Assembly (NCBI RefSeq): GCF_020595095.1
Contig: NZ_JAJDOP010000008.1
Location: forward strand, 62,001-126,000
DNA length: 64,000 nucleotides
Reading direction: 5' to 3'
DNA from: Microvirga rosea
Lineage (GTDB): Bacteria; Pseudomonadota; Alphaproteobacteria; Rhizobiales; Beijerinckiaceae
The notes beneath the pieces are model-generated. The model was not told where the DNA came from. It made no database searches and saw only the letters and a program-made list of their open reading frames with translations. Shown one piece after another: positions 1 to 9,006 of this stretch; the first letter of the stretch is position 1, and the number at the start of each line of letters is the position of its first letter. Position numbers and translations under genes: made by a program.

Positions 1-148
1 ATGTCGCGCACCCAGCCAGCCCCAGCGCGCCGACGCCGAGGGCGGAGCCGACCAGAAACGACCGGCGGTTGATAAGTCCCGCCTGACGCCCGGGCAAATT
101 TCCCTCGCCGATTTCTCCAGCACCGGCATCATTACCGTTCATGACCAT
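1..148 (-). CDS. Tat-secreted lipoprotein, N-terminal part only
   Basis: The gene runs off the left edge; about 49 residues are visible. The start at 148 has an AGGA-type ribosome binding site about 11 bases upstream; a second in-frame ATG lies at 142. The N-terminus is hydrophilic, then shows a twin-arginine motif (NRRSFLVG, residues 27-34), a hydrophobic stretch and a lipobox LAGC (residues 44-47) with Cys47 as the predicted lipidated residue. This is a Tat-exported lipoprotein signal. Envelope L,D-transpeptidases of Hyphomicrobiales often start this way, but the catalytic part is outside the window, so the function stays open. Confidence 0.7.
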   Translation of the reverse strand, partial: MVMNGNDAGAGEIGEGNLPGRQAGLINRRSFLVGSALGVGALGLAGCAT

Positions 149-891
149 GATTTGGCAGTTCCTATGTCCTATTGCCCGACGAGAAAATACTCCGGCATAC
201 ACCGCTGAACGTCTTGCTGAGCTGAGATTGCCGTCACACGGCTCAATTGGCAAGCCCGGGCCTCCCCTGGGCGGGTTTTGCTAAACTCTCGAAGCCGAGA
301 ATGAACTGTCAGGAGGAGGTCAGCCCAGTGCCGAGCTCGGACGGCCGATCCTAGTATTCTCAAATCAATGGGGGGTGCAGGGGCGCTCGATTATAAGGAA
401 GATGGGCAGTGCCAGTAGCGCACAAGACAAGGTAAGTCGTGACAGACTGCGCCTTAGTTGGCCTGAAGGGCAGCGAAGAGAGGAGATGTGCGTCGGCTCC
501 TGGCCGCGCAGGTCAGGAAGGCGAGACTATCCATCAGGGGCTGCGGCAGATCCCAAAGGCTTCTATTCGCTCCTTGAGCGGATCGCGCCCAGTGACAGAG
601 TTGCCCCGAATAGCACTCTCCAGCGACCTGGTTCCACCCCAAGGCCGCGTAGGGCCGTTGTAAACCTTCCATGGGCATCCGGCGTATAAGGGCTGGAGAA
701 GGCGTCAATGGAGGCGCATCGGCATACCCAGTGGTATGCGGCCTTACTGATCAAACGGGCCATTTGCCGATGACAGTGAACTTGGACCTTCTAGTCTGAT
801 TGCGCGATTTGATGCTGCAAATCACGAATTCACCAGACAGCGCATACAGACTTTGCTCCGCTGGCACATATCGCTCCTCTGCTAATGCTTC
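149..891. other. Gene-poor stretch, no supported gene
   Basis: Open frames exist on both strands, but they are short, overlap each other, lack convincing ribosome binding sites and have no recognisable domain. The base composition is less even than in the flanking genes. The first bases on the right side of the lipoprotein gene presumably hold its promoter. It looks like decayed or non-coding DNA and continues into the thioesterase remnant to the right. Confidence 0.5.
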
Positions 892-1193
892 TTAAAAGAA
901 CTTCCATATTCCGTCGGCCGGTGCAGCAATACGAGAGTCTACGAAGAGCGTACCACGTAGAAAGATCAGTGATTTCGTCGTGCGGACGATTTCACAATCA
1001 GCTGTAAGAAAGTCCCTAGTTTTAACCGCAGAGATAAACCGGAGGCCTAGTTGGATTGTTACTTGGGCTCTCAAACCAGGTTGCTCGTAATCGAAGCCAG
1101 CGCTCTTGGAGCCGTGCAGTCTACAAGAGTCAGTCCGAGTAGTACGATCACTCCGCCGTTAACGCAGTTGGTATTTCTTTGACGTACGTCCGA
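892..1193 (-). pseudogene. Frameshifted PaaI-like hotdog thioesterase remnant
   Basis: Two frames on the minus strand together resemble the second half of a PaaI-type hotdog-fold acyl-CoA thioesterase. The upstream piece (about 1193-1074) carries NGGVIVLLG, matching the family's N-x-x-x-HGG active-site helix region but with the His replaced. It ends at a stop at 1071-1073. The downstream piece (about 1110-892) is in another frame and reads VTIQLGLRFISAV, then FLRGTLFV and DGIWKFF, the typical central and final strands of the family. The frame change and the altered active-site His show it is dead. I saw no clear N-terminal part. The assignment rests on pattern recognition, not on a search. 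Confidence 0.55.
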
Positions 1194-1774
1194 TCCATCC
1201 AGGTTGCGCACCTCGGTTGTATATCGGAGCGTCTTGCGAACGCATCCAGCGGTTTTGCGAGAGCCAGATCTGTTCGATAAGATCGGAACTATCGCGAACC
1301 GGCGTGAGCCGTTGCGTCGGGAGCTTGCTAGAACCCGCGTGTGGATCCTTGCGAATAGCGATCGCCTGCAGCGATCTGGACGTTTCTGGCGACGCGGTCC
1401 GCCTGACCTGTCTTTGATAATGCGATCGAGGCGCGGCAGCAGGATTTGGCGCGCAGCGACGTTCGTTTCATACTGTTGGGCGATCAGCGGACGGACTGAC
1501 CGCGCTTCGACACCGTGCCATGCGACGCCCATTGCTCAGCTGCTGCCGACCGCCTCCCTCGATGCGTTGCTCGGTCCCGGATTGCGTATGATCGGCTGAA
1601 AGCAAGCTGAAGGTGCGGACTATCCGGGCTCTTCGCATCAGCAGATGGCGCTTCGGCGCAGCTACGAGGAGGCCAATGCGTTGCGAAACATGGCGCGCAA
1701 CGATGCGGTATGTTCGACGACCTGAACGCCGTCGCCGCTGCCTGAACGCCGACAACATCAATTCAGGTTTGCGC
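1194..1774. other. Gene-poor stretch, possible decayed coding DNA
   Basis: Several overlapping open frames occur on both strands, none with a clear start and none matching a family I know. A short plus-strand run near 1645-1715 (reading SYEEANALRNMARNDAV) looks protein-like but is quickly stopped, so it may be the tail of another broken gene. Nothing else can be supported here. Confidence 0.4.
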
Positions 1775-3223
1775 CTAACGGAGAGGCTCATCTCCCCATC
1801 CGGACACGGATTTGACGATCATAAACTCTTCAAGGCCCCAGACACCGCCCTCACGGGCACCCCCGGAGTGCAGAACACCGCCGAAGGGAGCTCCTGCGCC
1901 ACGTGGCTGTCCGTTCATCTCGACCATTCCCGAACGCAACCGCCGCGCTACGCGGTTTCGCTTCTCACCATTCTGGCTTTGCACGTAGTTCGTGAGACCG
2001 TAGGGAGTCGAATTGGCGATCTCTACCGCTTCATCTTCGGTCTCAAACGGGATGATCGATAGGACGGGCCCAAATATCTCCTCTTGAGCAATGGTCATGC
2101 TGTTCGATACATCCGCGAATATGGTTGGACGGACGAAGTAGCCTTTGTTGAAATCCGAGGGCCGTCCCAATCCCCCTGTTACGAGCCGCCCGCCCTCGCG
2201 GATCCCAATCTGGATCAACGACTGTATCCGCTCGAATTGGCGAGCAGACACCACTGGTCCGATGTGCGGACCAGGCATATCAGATGCCCCAACAGAGATA
2301 GTTTCGGCCACTTTCCGAGCTTGCTCGACGGCTTCATCGTAAATTGAGCGTTCGACAAGCATTCGCGTCGGCGCATTACAACTCTGCCCACTGTTCGAAA
2401 AGCACTGCCGAACCCCACGTTCGACGGCCTGCTCGTCCGCATCCTCGAACACGAGATTCGCGCCCTTGCCGCCGAGTTCCAACGCAACGCGTTTGAAGGT
2501 GTCTGCCGCGCCTTTGAGCACCTTTCGTCCTGCTCCCGTGGACCCTGTAAAACTGATCATCGCGACATCGGGATGCGAAACCAAGGCATTCCCGACAGTC
2601 TCGCCATCGCCGTATACGAGGTTGAACACCCCTGCCGGAGCGCCGGCGTCATCGATGATTTCGGCGAGTAGTGCCGACGATAACGGGGCGTACTCCGAAG
2701 GTTTCAAGACCATTGTGCAGCCAGAGAGCATTGCCGGAATGACCTTTAGCGCAACCTGATGCATTGGCCAGTTCCATGGGGTAATCAGGCCCGCGACCCC
2801 GATTGGCTCCATCAGGATCCGGTCATGCGGAGCATGATCGCCGAGTGGGCGAGCAAATTTAAAGGTCTTCACCGCCTCAAGGAAATTCACCATATGCCGC
2901 GCAGCGGCAGGCGCCTGCCGCGTACGGGCCAAGTCAATCGGAGCGCCCATTTCCGTTGAAATCGCATCAGCGATTTCCTCGATTCTCGCGGAATAGATAG
3001 CGTGAATCCGTTTGATGAGATCAATCCGATCTACAAGGTCGGTCGATGACCAGGCGGGAAATGCGGACCTGGCTGCTGCGACAGCAGCGTTCACATCATC
3101 TGAGTTGCCCAGAGAGACAACGCCGACAGACTCTTCCGTAGACGGATTGATCAGTACATGCTCGACCGTCGATCGCGTCGAAACCCAGCGGCCGTCGATG
3201 TAGAACCTTCTTAGCTCAAGCAT
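1775..3223 (-). CDS. NAD(P)-dependent aldehyde dehydrogenase
   Basis: A 482-residue member of the ALDH superfamily, of normal length, that oxidises an aldehyde to the acid. Visible landmarks are the NWP motif with oxyanion Asn151, the KPSE coenzyme-binding segment near 174, the FTGST turn near 225, the general base Glu249 in LELGGK, and the catalytic Cys282 in GQSCNAPTR. The start at 3223 was chosen over a longer frame because it overlaps the stop of the upstream ATPase gene by 8 bases and begins directly with the family's first strand ([10 protein letters not shown]). It is the last gene of the operon that starts at 11802, and probably finishes catabolism of the imported substrate. The natural aldehyde is not known. 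Confidence 0.9.
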   Translation of the reverse strand: MLELRRFYIDGRWVSTRSTVEHVLINPSTEESVGVVSLGNSDDVNAAVAAARSAFPAWSSTDLVDRIDLIKRIHAIYSARIEEIADAISTEMGAPIDLARTRQAPAAARHMVNFLEAVKTFKFARPLGDHAPHDRILMEPIGVAGLITPWNWPMHQVALKVIPAMLSGCTMVLKPSEYAPLSSALLAEIIDDAGAPAGVFNLVYGDGETVGNALVSHPDVAMISFTGSTGAGRKVLKGAADTFKRVALELGGKGANLVFEDADEQAVERGVRQCFSNSGQSCNAPTRMLVERSIYDEAVEQARKVAETISVGASDMPGPHIGPVVSARQFERIQSLIQIGIREGGRLVTGGLGRPSDFNKGYFVRPTIFADVSNSMTIAQEEIFGPVLSIIPFETEDEAVEIANSTPYGLTNYVQSQNGEKRNRVARRLRSGMVEMNGQPRGAGAPFGGVLHSGGAREGGVWGLEEFMIVKSVSGWGDEPLR

Positions 3224-4301
3224 ATTTTTTGGCTCCCCGGGTACCAACCTGAATGCCGTGCGCCCCGTCGTCATCGAAAATATGGACGAAATCAGCAGGT
3301 ACGGTCAGGTGGATTACCTCGCCAGGTCGCACGAATGTTCGGCCTCGAATGAGGACCCGGACAATTTGACCGCCTATGCGCGCCGTGATTTGGGTTTCGG
3401 AACCAGTCGGTTCGACAATCGAGACCGTTGCCGGCCACCCCGCGCTCGAAAGCTCAAAGTGTTCGGGCCGGACTCCAATCGTCACGCGTGTTTGACTCGC
3501 AAGGTCTGTCATCGGCAGCTGGAGCTTTGTTCCATCGTCGAGGCAAAGGGCAGATGCGTCTATGACGGTTCCTTCGATAAAGTTCATAGGAGGCGAGCCG
3601 ATAAAGGCGGCGACGAAGCGACTGGCTGGGTTGTCATAGAGTTCAAGCGGCGGCCCTTGCTGCTCGATCACGCCGCCATTCATGACGACGACCCTGTCTG
3701 CGAGCGTCATGGCCTCGATCTGATCATGGGTCACATAGACAGTCGTGGTCCCTAGGCGCTGATGGAGCTCTTTGATCTCGGAGCGCATCTGAACGCGCAG
3801 CTTTGCATCCAAATTCGACAGAGGCTCATCGAACAGGAATACATTGGGTTCGCGGACGATGGCCCGGCCCATTGCTACCCTCTGGCGCTGGCCGCCGGAG
3901 AGGGCGCGCGGCTTACGGTCGAGCAAATGCTCAAGTCCCAGGATGCGGGCGGCGCTGTTGACGCGGTTTTCAATCTCCGGCTTGGGGGTCCGCCGCTGGC
4001 GCAACGCGAATCCCATATTGTCACGGACGTTCATATGCGGATAAAGAGCGTAATTCTGAAACACCATGGCAATGTTGCGATCTTTCGGTGCGACGTGGTT
4101 CACGACCCGGTCACCAATGACGATATCGCCTGCCGTGACATCTTCCAGGCCAGCGATCATCCGCAACAATGTTGACTTGCCGCAACCGGATGGCCCGACG
4201 AGGGCAACGAATTCGCCGTCTTCGATGTGCAGTGAGACGCCGTGTAGAACCTCGACGTTACCATATGATTTTCGGACATTACGAATGTCGACCGTACCCA
4301 T
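3216..4301 (-). CDS. Sugar ABC importer ATPase, UgpC/MalK type
   Basis: A 361-residue ATPase that energises the importer formed with the two permeases and the binding protein of the same operon. Walker [10 protein letters not shown] is at 36-44, the Q-loop follows near 82, the signature LSGGQ is at 134-138, Walker B VFLFDEP at 154-160, the D-loop SNLD just after, and the switch His at 192. A C-terminal regulatory TOBE-like domain occupies about residues 240-355, as in MalK/UgpC proteins of CUT1 importers. Stop and next start overlap (3216-3223), so translation with the aldehyde dehydrogenase is probably coupled. Because such ATPases can serve several importers, sharing with other systems is possible. 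Confidence 0.93.
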   Translation of the reverse strand: MGTVDIRNVRKSYGNVEVLHGVSLHIEDGEFVALVGPSGCGKSTLLRMIAGLEDVTAGDIVIGDRVVNHVAPKDRNIAMVFQNYALYPHMNVRDNMGFALRQRRTPKPEIENRVNSAARILGLEHLLDRKPRALSGGQRQRVAMGRAIVREPNVFLFDEPLSNLDAKLRVQMRSEIKELHQRLGTTTVYVTHDQIEAMTLADRVVVMNGGVIEQQGPPLELYDNPASRFVAAFIGSPPMNFIEGTVIDASALCLDDGTKLQLPMTDLASQTRVTIGVRPEHFELSSAGWPATVSIVEPTGSETQITARIGGQIVRVLIRGRTFVRPGEVIHLTVPADFVHIFDDDGAHGIQVGTRGAKKYA

Positions 4302-4377
4302 TGTAGATCCTTCCGCTATATTCCTGCCTGGGTAGCCAAACAGACTGGCCTTTCAGGCGCCATTCGAAGTGCGTTCG

Positions 4378-5064
4378 CTAGACTTCTGGATCGCGTGTCC
4401 TTGGAGCGGATGCATCCTTCATAGCCCTAATGAGAAAATCGCCGGTAATCCTCTCGTGCTCCCTTGCCATCTTGGCGGCAGCCGTGAAATCTCCGGCACG
4501 CAGGAGATCTCGGATCCGCCGATGCTCCTTCTGGGCCTCCTCCAACCGCTTGCGTTGCGGAGGAAGACCATGGCGTTGGCTCGACATCAGCCCAAGCATG
4601 TTATTCAGGAGGCGGTAGCACAAAGGTGATTGCGGGTTGTCGCAAAGAAGCTCGTGAAACTCATAGTTCTTGGACGCGAAGAGTTGGAAGTCCCCACTGG
4701 CCAGCGCCCCATCCAGAGCTTCGATGACGTCGTCGATCCTCTCTAAGCGTGCTTCGGTGAAGTTAGGCGCGCCTAACTCGATTGCGAGTTCGCAAATGCG
4801 CCCGCGCAATGCGCTGACTTCTCGAATTTGATCCGCGTGAAGCCCCTTAACGACAGCTCCAACGTGGCTCTGGACTTCCAGCCAACCCTCCGACTCGAGG
4901 CTTCGGATCGCTTCGCGGATCGGCGTTTCGCTGATTCCAAGAGCGGTGGAGACCTCACGTGTCGTGATACGGTCTCCTGGCCGGACGGTCCCTGACAGCA
5001 CCATCTCCTTGATATGGCGCCGGGCTATTTCTGTCTTGGTGACGTAGATATTTGGATGTTCCAT
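4378..5064 (-). CDS. GntR/FCD family transcriptional regulator
   Basis: A 228-residue regulator. The N-terminal winged helix (about 10-75) has the GntR recognition pattern TREVSTALGISETPIREAI. The C-terminal all-helical FCD domain (about 85-215) shows acidic and histidine positions typical of its metal/ligand pocket (FHELL near 143, EHRRIRDLL near 185, EHERI near 208). It sits inside the operon, between the second permease and the ATPase, and most likely senses the substrate or an early intermediate and represses the operon promoter. The perfect 16-bp palindrome at 11850-11865 is its best candidate operator; that link is inference. Confidence 0.88.
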   Translation of the reverse strand: MEHPNIYVTKTEIARRHIKEMVLSGTVRPGDRITTREVSTALGISETPIREAIRSLESEGWLEVQSHVGAVVKGLHADQIREVSALRGRICELAIELGAPNFTEARLERIDDVIEALDGALASGDFQLFASKNYEFHELLCDNPQSPLCYRLLNNMLGLMSSQRHGLPPQRKRLEEAQKEHRRIRDLLRAGDFTAAAKMAREHERITGDFLIRAMKDASAPRTRDPEV

Positions 5065-5097
5065 GAGATATTCCCGTGTGGGCCAGGTTCGTGGCGC

Positions 5098-5958
5098 CTA
5101 GCCTTTTGTGGCTCCGTCGGCTAACCCCCGTATCAGCCACTTTTGGACCAGCAGGGCGAAGATGACGACCGGCACCACCGTGATGGTTCCGACAGCAGTC
5201 AAGGCGCCCCAATTTGCGCCGTTGATGGTATCTCCGGCAATTCCCGCGATCGCGACAGGAATCGTTGAGGCGACTCGGTTTGTTAAAACCAATGCGAAAA
5301 GGAGCTCCTCCCAGGCCAAGATCATGCTGAATATCAGCGTTGAGATCAGGCCGGGCAGCGAGATCGGCAAGATGATCTTGAAAAACGCTCCATATCGCGA
5401 GCAGCCGTCGATCATGGCCGACTCCTCAAGCTCTAGCGGCAGAGAGAGAAAGAAGCTCCGCATCAGCCACATGACGTAAGGAATCAGGAAGGTGCTATAG
5501 GCCAAGATGAGCGTAATGTGCTTATCGGTCAGGCCGAGCTGGCGTGCCACCAGAAACATCGGGACGGCGAGCGCTATGGGGGGCACACCCCGAGACAGGA
5601 GAATAAGAACCCCGAAGGTTGCTCCACCACGCAATCGGATGCGAGCCAGCGCGTAGCCCGCCATCGTCCCCACCACAATCGACAGGAGGCCGGACCCTGC
5701 GGCTACGATGACCGTGTTGATCAGGCGCCGTTCAATGTCCGCTCGCCGAAAATACTCCACATAGGTGGCAATGGTTGGGGTGAAGAAGAACTTTGGCGGG
5801 CTTGTGAAAATATCAACCTGTTGCTTGAAGGAGGTCAGGACCATCCAGAATACCGGAAACAGGAAGAGCAGGGTAATTACAACTCCGGAGACAACCCGAA
5901 TTCGGTGACCGAATTGCCCTGATGGGCGGCGGGGAGTGGATGTAGCCAATGCGGTCAA
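5098..5958 (-). CDS. Carbohydrate ABC importer permease (MalG-type)
   Basis: A 286-residue inner-membrane permease of the CUT1 sugar-importer class. It has six predicted membrane segments, the first at about residues 20-40 (VVSGVVITLLFLFPVFWMVL). The cytoplasmic coupling (EAA) loop is visible as EESAMIDGCSRYGAFFKIILPIS, read here in part: E-E-S-A-M-I-D-G. A much longer open frame runs upstream but lies inside the preceding permease gene. The best start is a TTG at 5958 that overlaps the previous stop (TTGA) with GGAG about nine bases before it. It pairs with the MalF-type permease upstream. Confidence 0.88.
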   Translation of the reverse strand: MTALATSTPRRPSGQFGHRIRVVSGVVITLLFLFPVFWMVLTSFKQQVDIFTSPPKFFFTPTIATYVEYFRRADIERRLINTVIVAAGSGLLSIVVGTMAGYALARIRLRGGATFGVLILLSRGVPPIALAVPMFLVARQLGLTDKHITLILAYSTFLIPYVMWLMRSFFLSLPLELEESAMIDGCSRYGAFFKIILPISLPGLISTLIFSMILAWEELLFALVLTNRVASTIPVAIAGIAGDTINGANWGALTAVGTITVVPVVIFALLVQKWLIRGLADGATKG

Positions 5959-6875
5959 AATCGTTTCTCCAGCTTCCGGCTGCCATAAAGAAAGATCCCG
6001 GTCAGAACCATCGTCAGAACCAGCACGATCACGGCCATGGCGGAGGATTCCGCAAACCTGAGGGATCGGAAGGCTTCTTCGTAGATAAACAGGTTGAGGA
6101 CATTCGTGGCTTTGCCCGGGCCTCCGTAGGTCGCAGCCAGAACGATATCGAACATCTTTACGGCACCGAGCCAGCGGATCACGAAGGTGGCAGTGATGAT
6201 CGGGATAAGCAGCGGGAGCGCGATCGACCAGAGTGTTGCCCACCAATTGGCTCCGTCGATCTTCGCGGCTTCAAAGACGTCCTTTGGCAGCGCCAGAAGC
6301 GCAGCCGTAGCGATGAGAACGATAAATGGGGTCCACCGCCAAGTGTCGATGATGATAACCGCGGCCATCGCGAGATTTGGATCTCCGAACCAATCCAGCG
6401 GGCCGATGCTAATGCTCTGGAGTGCATAGTTCATAAGCCCCCACAATGGATCAAGGATCATGCGCCAGATCCCCCCGGCGACGACAGGGGCTACGACCAT
6501 TGGAATGATGAACAGCGCTCGGACCATTCCGCGCCCGGTCCACTCGGCATTGATCAGGAAGGCGATCGCGAAGCCAAGGGTGACTTGGAGCGGGAGTGCG
6601 ATAACGAGATAGACTAGGGTCACTTTGAGAGCGTCCCAGAAGCGATAGTCGTTTAGCACCTCTTCATAGTTGGCCCAGCCGACCCACTCGCCCGCGCCGA
6701 ACGTGGTGATGTCGAATGTCGAGAAGCTGATGTCGATCGTGTAGAAGATCGGGTAGGCGAGCGTGACCAGCAAAAGAATGATCGATGGCATCATGAACGA
6801 CCATCGCGTCGCCAGATCGGCTGCTCTTCCTAGTGTTTCGTCGCGTGTGTTTTGGATCATGAGGTTCGCAGTCAA
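5955..6875 (-). CDS. Sugar ABC importer permease (MalF-type)
   Basis: A 306-residue inner-membrane protein with six predicted helices. The first is at about 28-48 (FMMPSIILLLVTLAYPIFYTI) and is followed by a periplasmic loop typical of UgpA/MalF-like subunits. The EAA loop toward the ATPase appears near residue 205 (DVFEAAKIDGANWWATLW). It forms the translocation channel with the next gene's product; the two genes overlap by four bases. A long hydrophilic N-terminus of about 25 residues precedes the first helix. Confidence 0.92.
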   Translation of the reverse strand: MTANLMIQNTRDETLGRAADLATRWSFMMPSIILLLVTLAYPIFYTIDISFSTFDITTFGAGEWVGWANYEEVLNDYRFWDALKVTLVYLVIALPLQVTLGFAIAFLINAEWTGRGMVRALFIIPMVVAPVVAGGIWRMILDPLWGLMNYALQSISIGPLDWFGDPNLAMAAVIIIDTWRWTPFIVLIATAALLALPKDVFEAAKIDGANWWATLWSIALPLLIPIITATFVIRWLGAVKMFDIVLAATYGGPGKATNVLNLFIYEEAFRSLRFAESSAMAVIVLVLTMVLTGIFLYGSRKLEKRF

Positions 6876-6890
6876 GAGAGGCCTTCCGGT

Positions 6891-7352
6891 CTAATCGACG
6901 TCACGATAAATCTTGCCGCGCAGACGAACCGGCTCCAATAGGGACCAGTCGCCCTGGGGAACTTCGAAACCAAGTGGAAAAGGCGGCCGGGCCTCCATCC
7001 CCAGCGAGGTCATGACCCTGTCGTCACGATAGTAGCATCGCACAGTTACGGTTTCGAGAATTCCTGCTAAATCGGCATGGGATGAACGGAGGGTACCAAG
7101 CACCGCCGACTGCTCGGACGAAGGCAGCGTGTTTAACGGTCCGCCCGCCATCTCATTGACGGTCTGTAGAGAGCGACGGAGCGCGGGCAGATCGCGGCCG
7201 ATCGACCGCAGAATGTCGGCGAAGATCGCCGGATCGGTGGCGCCTGGCAGCCCTAGTTCCTCGCTGGGAGGGATCATATGGCTGACGACACAGCGAAGAG
7301 TTTCCTGTTCGGGCCCAGTGAGTTCGTCGACGGCGGGTAGAAGAGAGAACAC
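6891..7352 (-). CDS. Gluconate 2-dehydrogenase subunit 3-like protein
   Basis: A 153-residue protein resembling subunit 3 of membrane gluconate 2-dehydrogenase and of GMC-type sugar 3-dehydrogenases. Family features are the N-terminal LTGPEQETLRCVVSHMIP segment with the downstream DPAIFADIL, and the Tyr-rich region YYRDDRVMTSLGMEARPPFPLGF. Family members usually act as a small partner and often carry a Tat signal that exports the flavoprotein. No twin-arginine motif or hydrophobic signal is visible here. The gene is 12 bases downstream of the GMC oxidoreductase, so the two almost certainly form a complex, which would then be cytoplasmic. Confidence 0.8.
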   Translation of the reverse strand: MFSLLPAVDELTGPEQETLRCVVSHMIPPSEELGLPGATDPAIFADILRSIGRDLPALRRSLQTVNEMAGGPLNTLPSSEQSAVLGTLRSSHADLAGILETVTVRCYYRDDRVMTSLGMEARPPFPLGFEVPQGDWSLLEPVRLRGKIYRDVD

Positions 7353-7364
7353 GATGATCTCCGC

Positions 7365-8966
7365 TTAGCTGAACAGGTCATAGATGCGGGTCTTGATCTG
7401 GTCGGCAATGTACAAGGCGACGGCCTGGATCGTTGCGGTTGGGTTAACCCCACCCGATGTGACGAAAATGCTGCCATCAACGATGAAGAGATTTTTTACG
7501 TCGTGAGCGCGCCCCCATTCATTCACGACCGACCGCCGCGGATCCTTGCCCATGCGAGCTGTCCCCATCAGATGCCAGCCAGCATAGGGCAAGGGTGATC
7601 TGTAGGTAATGTCGCGTGCACCGGCGGTCTTCAGGATCTCAATGCCGCGAGCGACCGAGTGATCCAACATGCGTTGAGTATTCTCGCCGATCCTGTACGT
7701 GATCTTCGGCGCCGGGATCCCGTTGGCGTCTTTCAGATGGGGATCGAGGGTTACTCTGTTGATCTCCTCTGGCAGGTCTTCACAGATCGAGACCATTCCT
7801 GCGCTACGACAGAAGAGTCGGCGGAAAGCCGCATGATGACCTTCTCCCCATGGCAAAAGGCCGTCGGCCAGACCGTTGATTGCTGTCCGGACCGGTCCTA
7901 GTCCACGAGAGAATTGGTAGGAATAGCCCCGTTTGAAGCCGCGCGCTGGATCTGTCTCATAGAACTCCATGCTCCAGACGCAGATCGGCGGGCCACGGTA
8001 GCCGTCAAGGGGCTCGTCGAAATGTCCTCGGATCTGGGCATAAGGATGGAACATCAGGTTCTTCCCGACCAAGCCACTCGCGTTTGCGAGCCCGGTTGGA
8101 AAGCGCTCGGAGGCTGAGTTCAGGAGGATTCTGGGCGTTCCGATGCCGTTGCAGGCCATGATAACGATCTCGGCGGGCTGGAACCGCTCTTGACCGGCCG
8201 GATCGAAGTAATAGGCGCCGGTTGCCATGCCATCGCTGTTTGTCTCTATTCTGCTTACCCGGCATCGCGTACGAAGCTCAATCCGTGCCCGCACGGCCTC
8301 GGGCCAGTATGTGACGTCCGTGCTCGCTTTTGCGCCTTGCGCACAGCCAGCTCCGCATAAGCCGAGGTTGATGCACGGCGCGCGGCCTTGATACTCCTGG
8401 GTCGTGATCGCGCTGTCGGACGGCCACCAGTGCCATCCGAGATCGTTCATCGCCTTGCCTAGCTTTTCACCTGTCAGGCCAAGAGGGATAGGAGGCATAA
8501 TGGCCTCCTTCGGCGGATAGGCGGGATCACCCGCGAGACTTGCAACGCCCATCATTTGGTCGTTCAAGGCGTAGAATGGCTCAAGCGTCCGGTAATCGAT
8601 AGGCCAATCGTCGGCCACGCCATCGAGAGTGCGGACGCGAAAGTCGGAGGGGTGCAGGCGGGGAAAATGTCCGGCGTAGAACACGGTACCACCGCCGACG
8701 CCGTTGTAGTTGGCGATCTTGATGGGTGTGTCATCTTCGTTGATCGGATAGTCCGCAGCCAATCCCCTTCGGTTCGGGCTGATCGAATAGTCTTCTGACT
8801 GCTGGGCCTCCCAGTCCCGACTAGCGCTGGGAAAGTCCGAGGACCGGGGCCAATCTCCCTGCTCCAGGCATAGGATACGCATCTTAGTATCCGCCAGGCT
8901 CCAGGCGACGGCTGCTCCTGAGGCACCTGCTCCGATGATCAGGACGTCTACAGTTTCGTTTCTCAT
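7365..8966 (-). CDS. GMC-family FAD-dependent oxidoreductase
   Basis: A 533-residue flavoprotein. The dinucleotide-binding motif GAGASGAAVAWSL lies at about 12-24, followed by an acidic residue at the end of the second strand (LEQGDW). The C-terminal GMC_oxred_C domain has the active-site His in GWHLMGTARMG near 460 and the Asn in GGVNPTAT near 505. Its closest biochemical models are sugar or sugar-acid dehydrogenases that oxidise a hydroxyl to a ketone. There is no signal peptide. No cytochrome c gene follows, unlike membrane-linked gluconate or glucoside 3-dehydrogenases, so the electron acceptor is unknown. It probably performs the first or second oxidation of the substrate brought in by the importer. 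Confidence 0.9.
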   Translation of the reverse strand: MRNETVDVLIIGAGASGAAVAWSLADTKMRILCLEQGDWPRSSDFPSASRDWEAQQSEDYSISPNRRGLAADYPINEDDTPIKIANYNGVGGGTVFYAGHFPRLHPSDFRVRTLDGVADDWPIDYRTLEPFYALNDQMMGVASLAGDPAYPPKEAIMPPIPLGLTGEKLGKAMNDLGWHWWPSDSAITTQEYQGRAPCINLGLCGAGCAQGAKASTDVTYWPEAVRARIELRTRCRVSRIETNSDGMATGAYYFDPAGQERFQPAEIVIMACNGIGTPRILLNSASERFPTGLANASGLVGKNLMFHPYAQIRGHFDEPLDGYRGPPICVWSMEFYETDPARGFKRGYSYQFSRGLGPVRTAINGLADGLLPWGEGHHAAFRRLFCRSAGMVSICEDLPEEINRVTLDPHLKDANGIPAPKITYRIGENTQRMLDHSVARGIEILKTAGARDITYRSPLPYAGWHLMGTARMGKDPRRSVVNEWGRAHDVKNLFIVDGSIFVTSGGVNPTATIQAVALYIADQIKTRIYDLFS

Positions 8967-9006
8967 GGGACACTGAACTCCAATTGCTCGCAGTTCCGCA
9001 ACTGTG

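Noticed and set aside
5959..6246. Longer N-terminus for the second permease of the first operon
   Set aside because: The added 96 residues lie wholly inside the preceding permease gene and do not look like membrane protein; a TTG with GGAG upstream at 5958 fits better.
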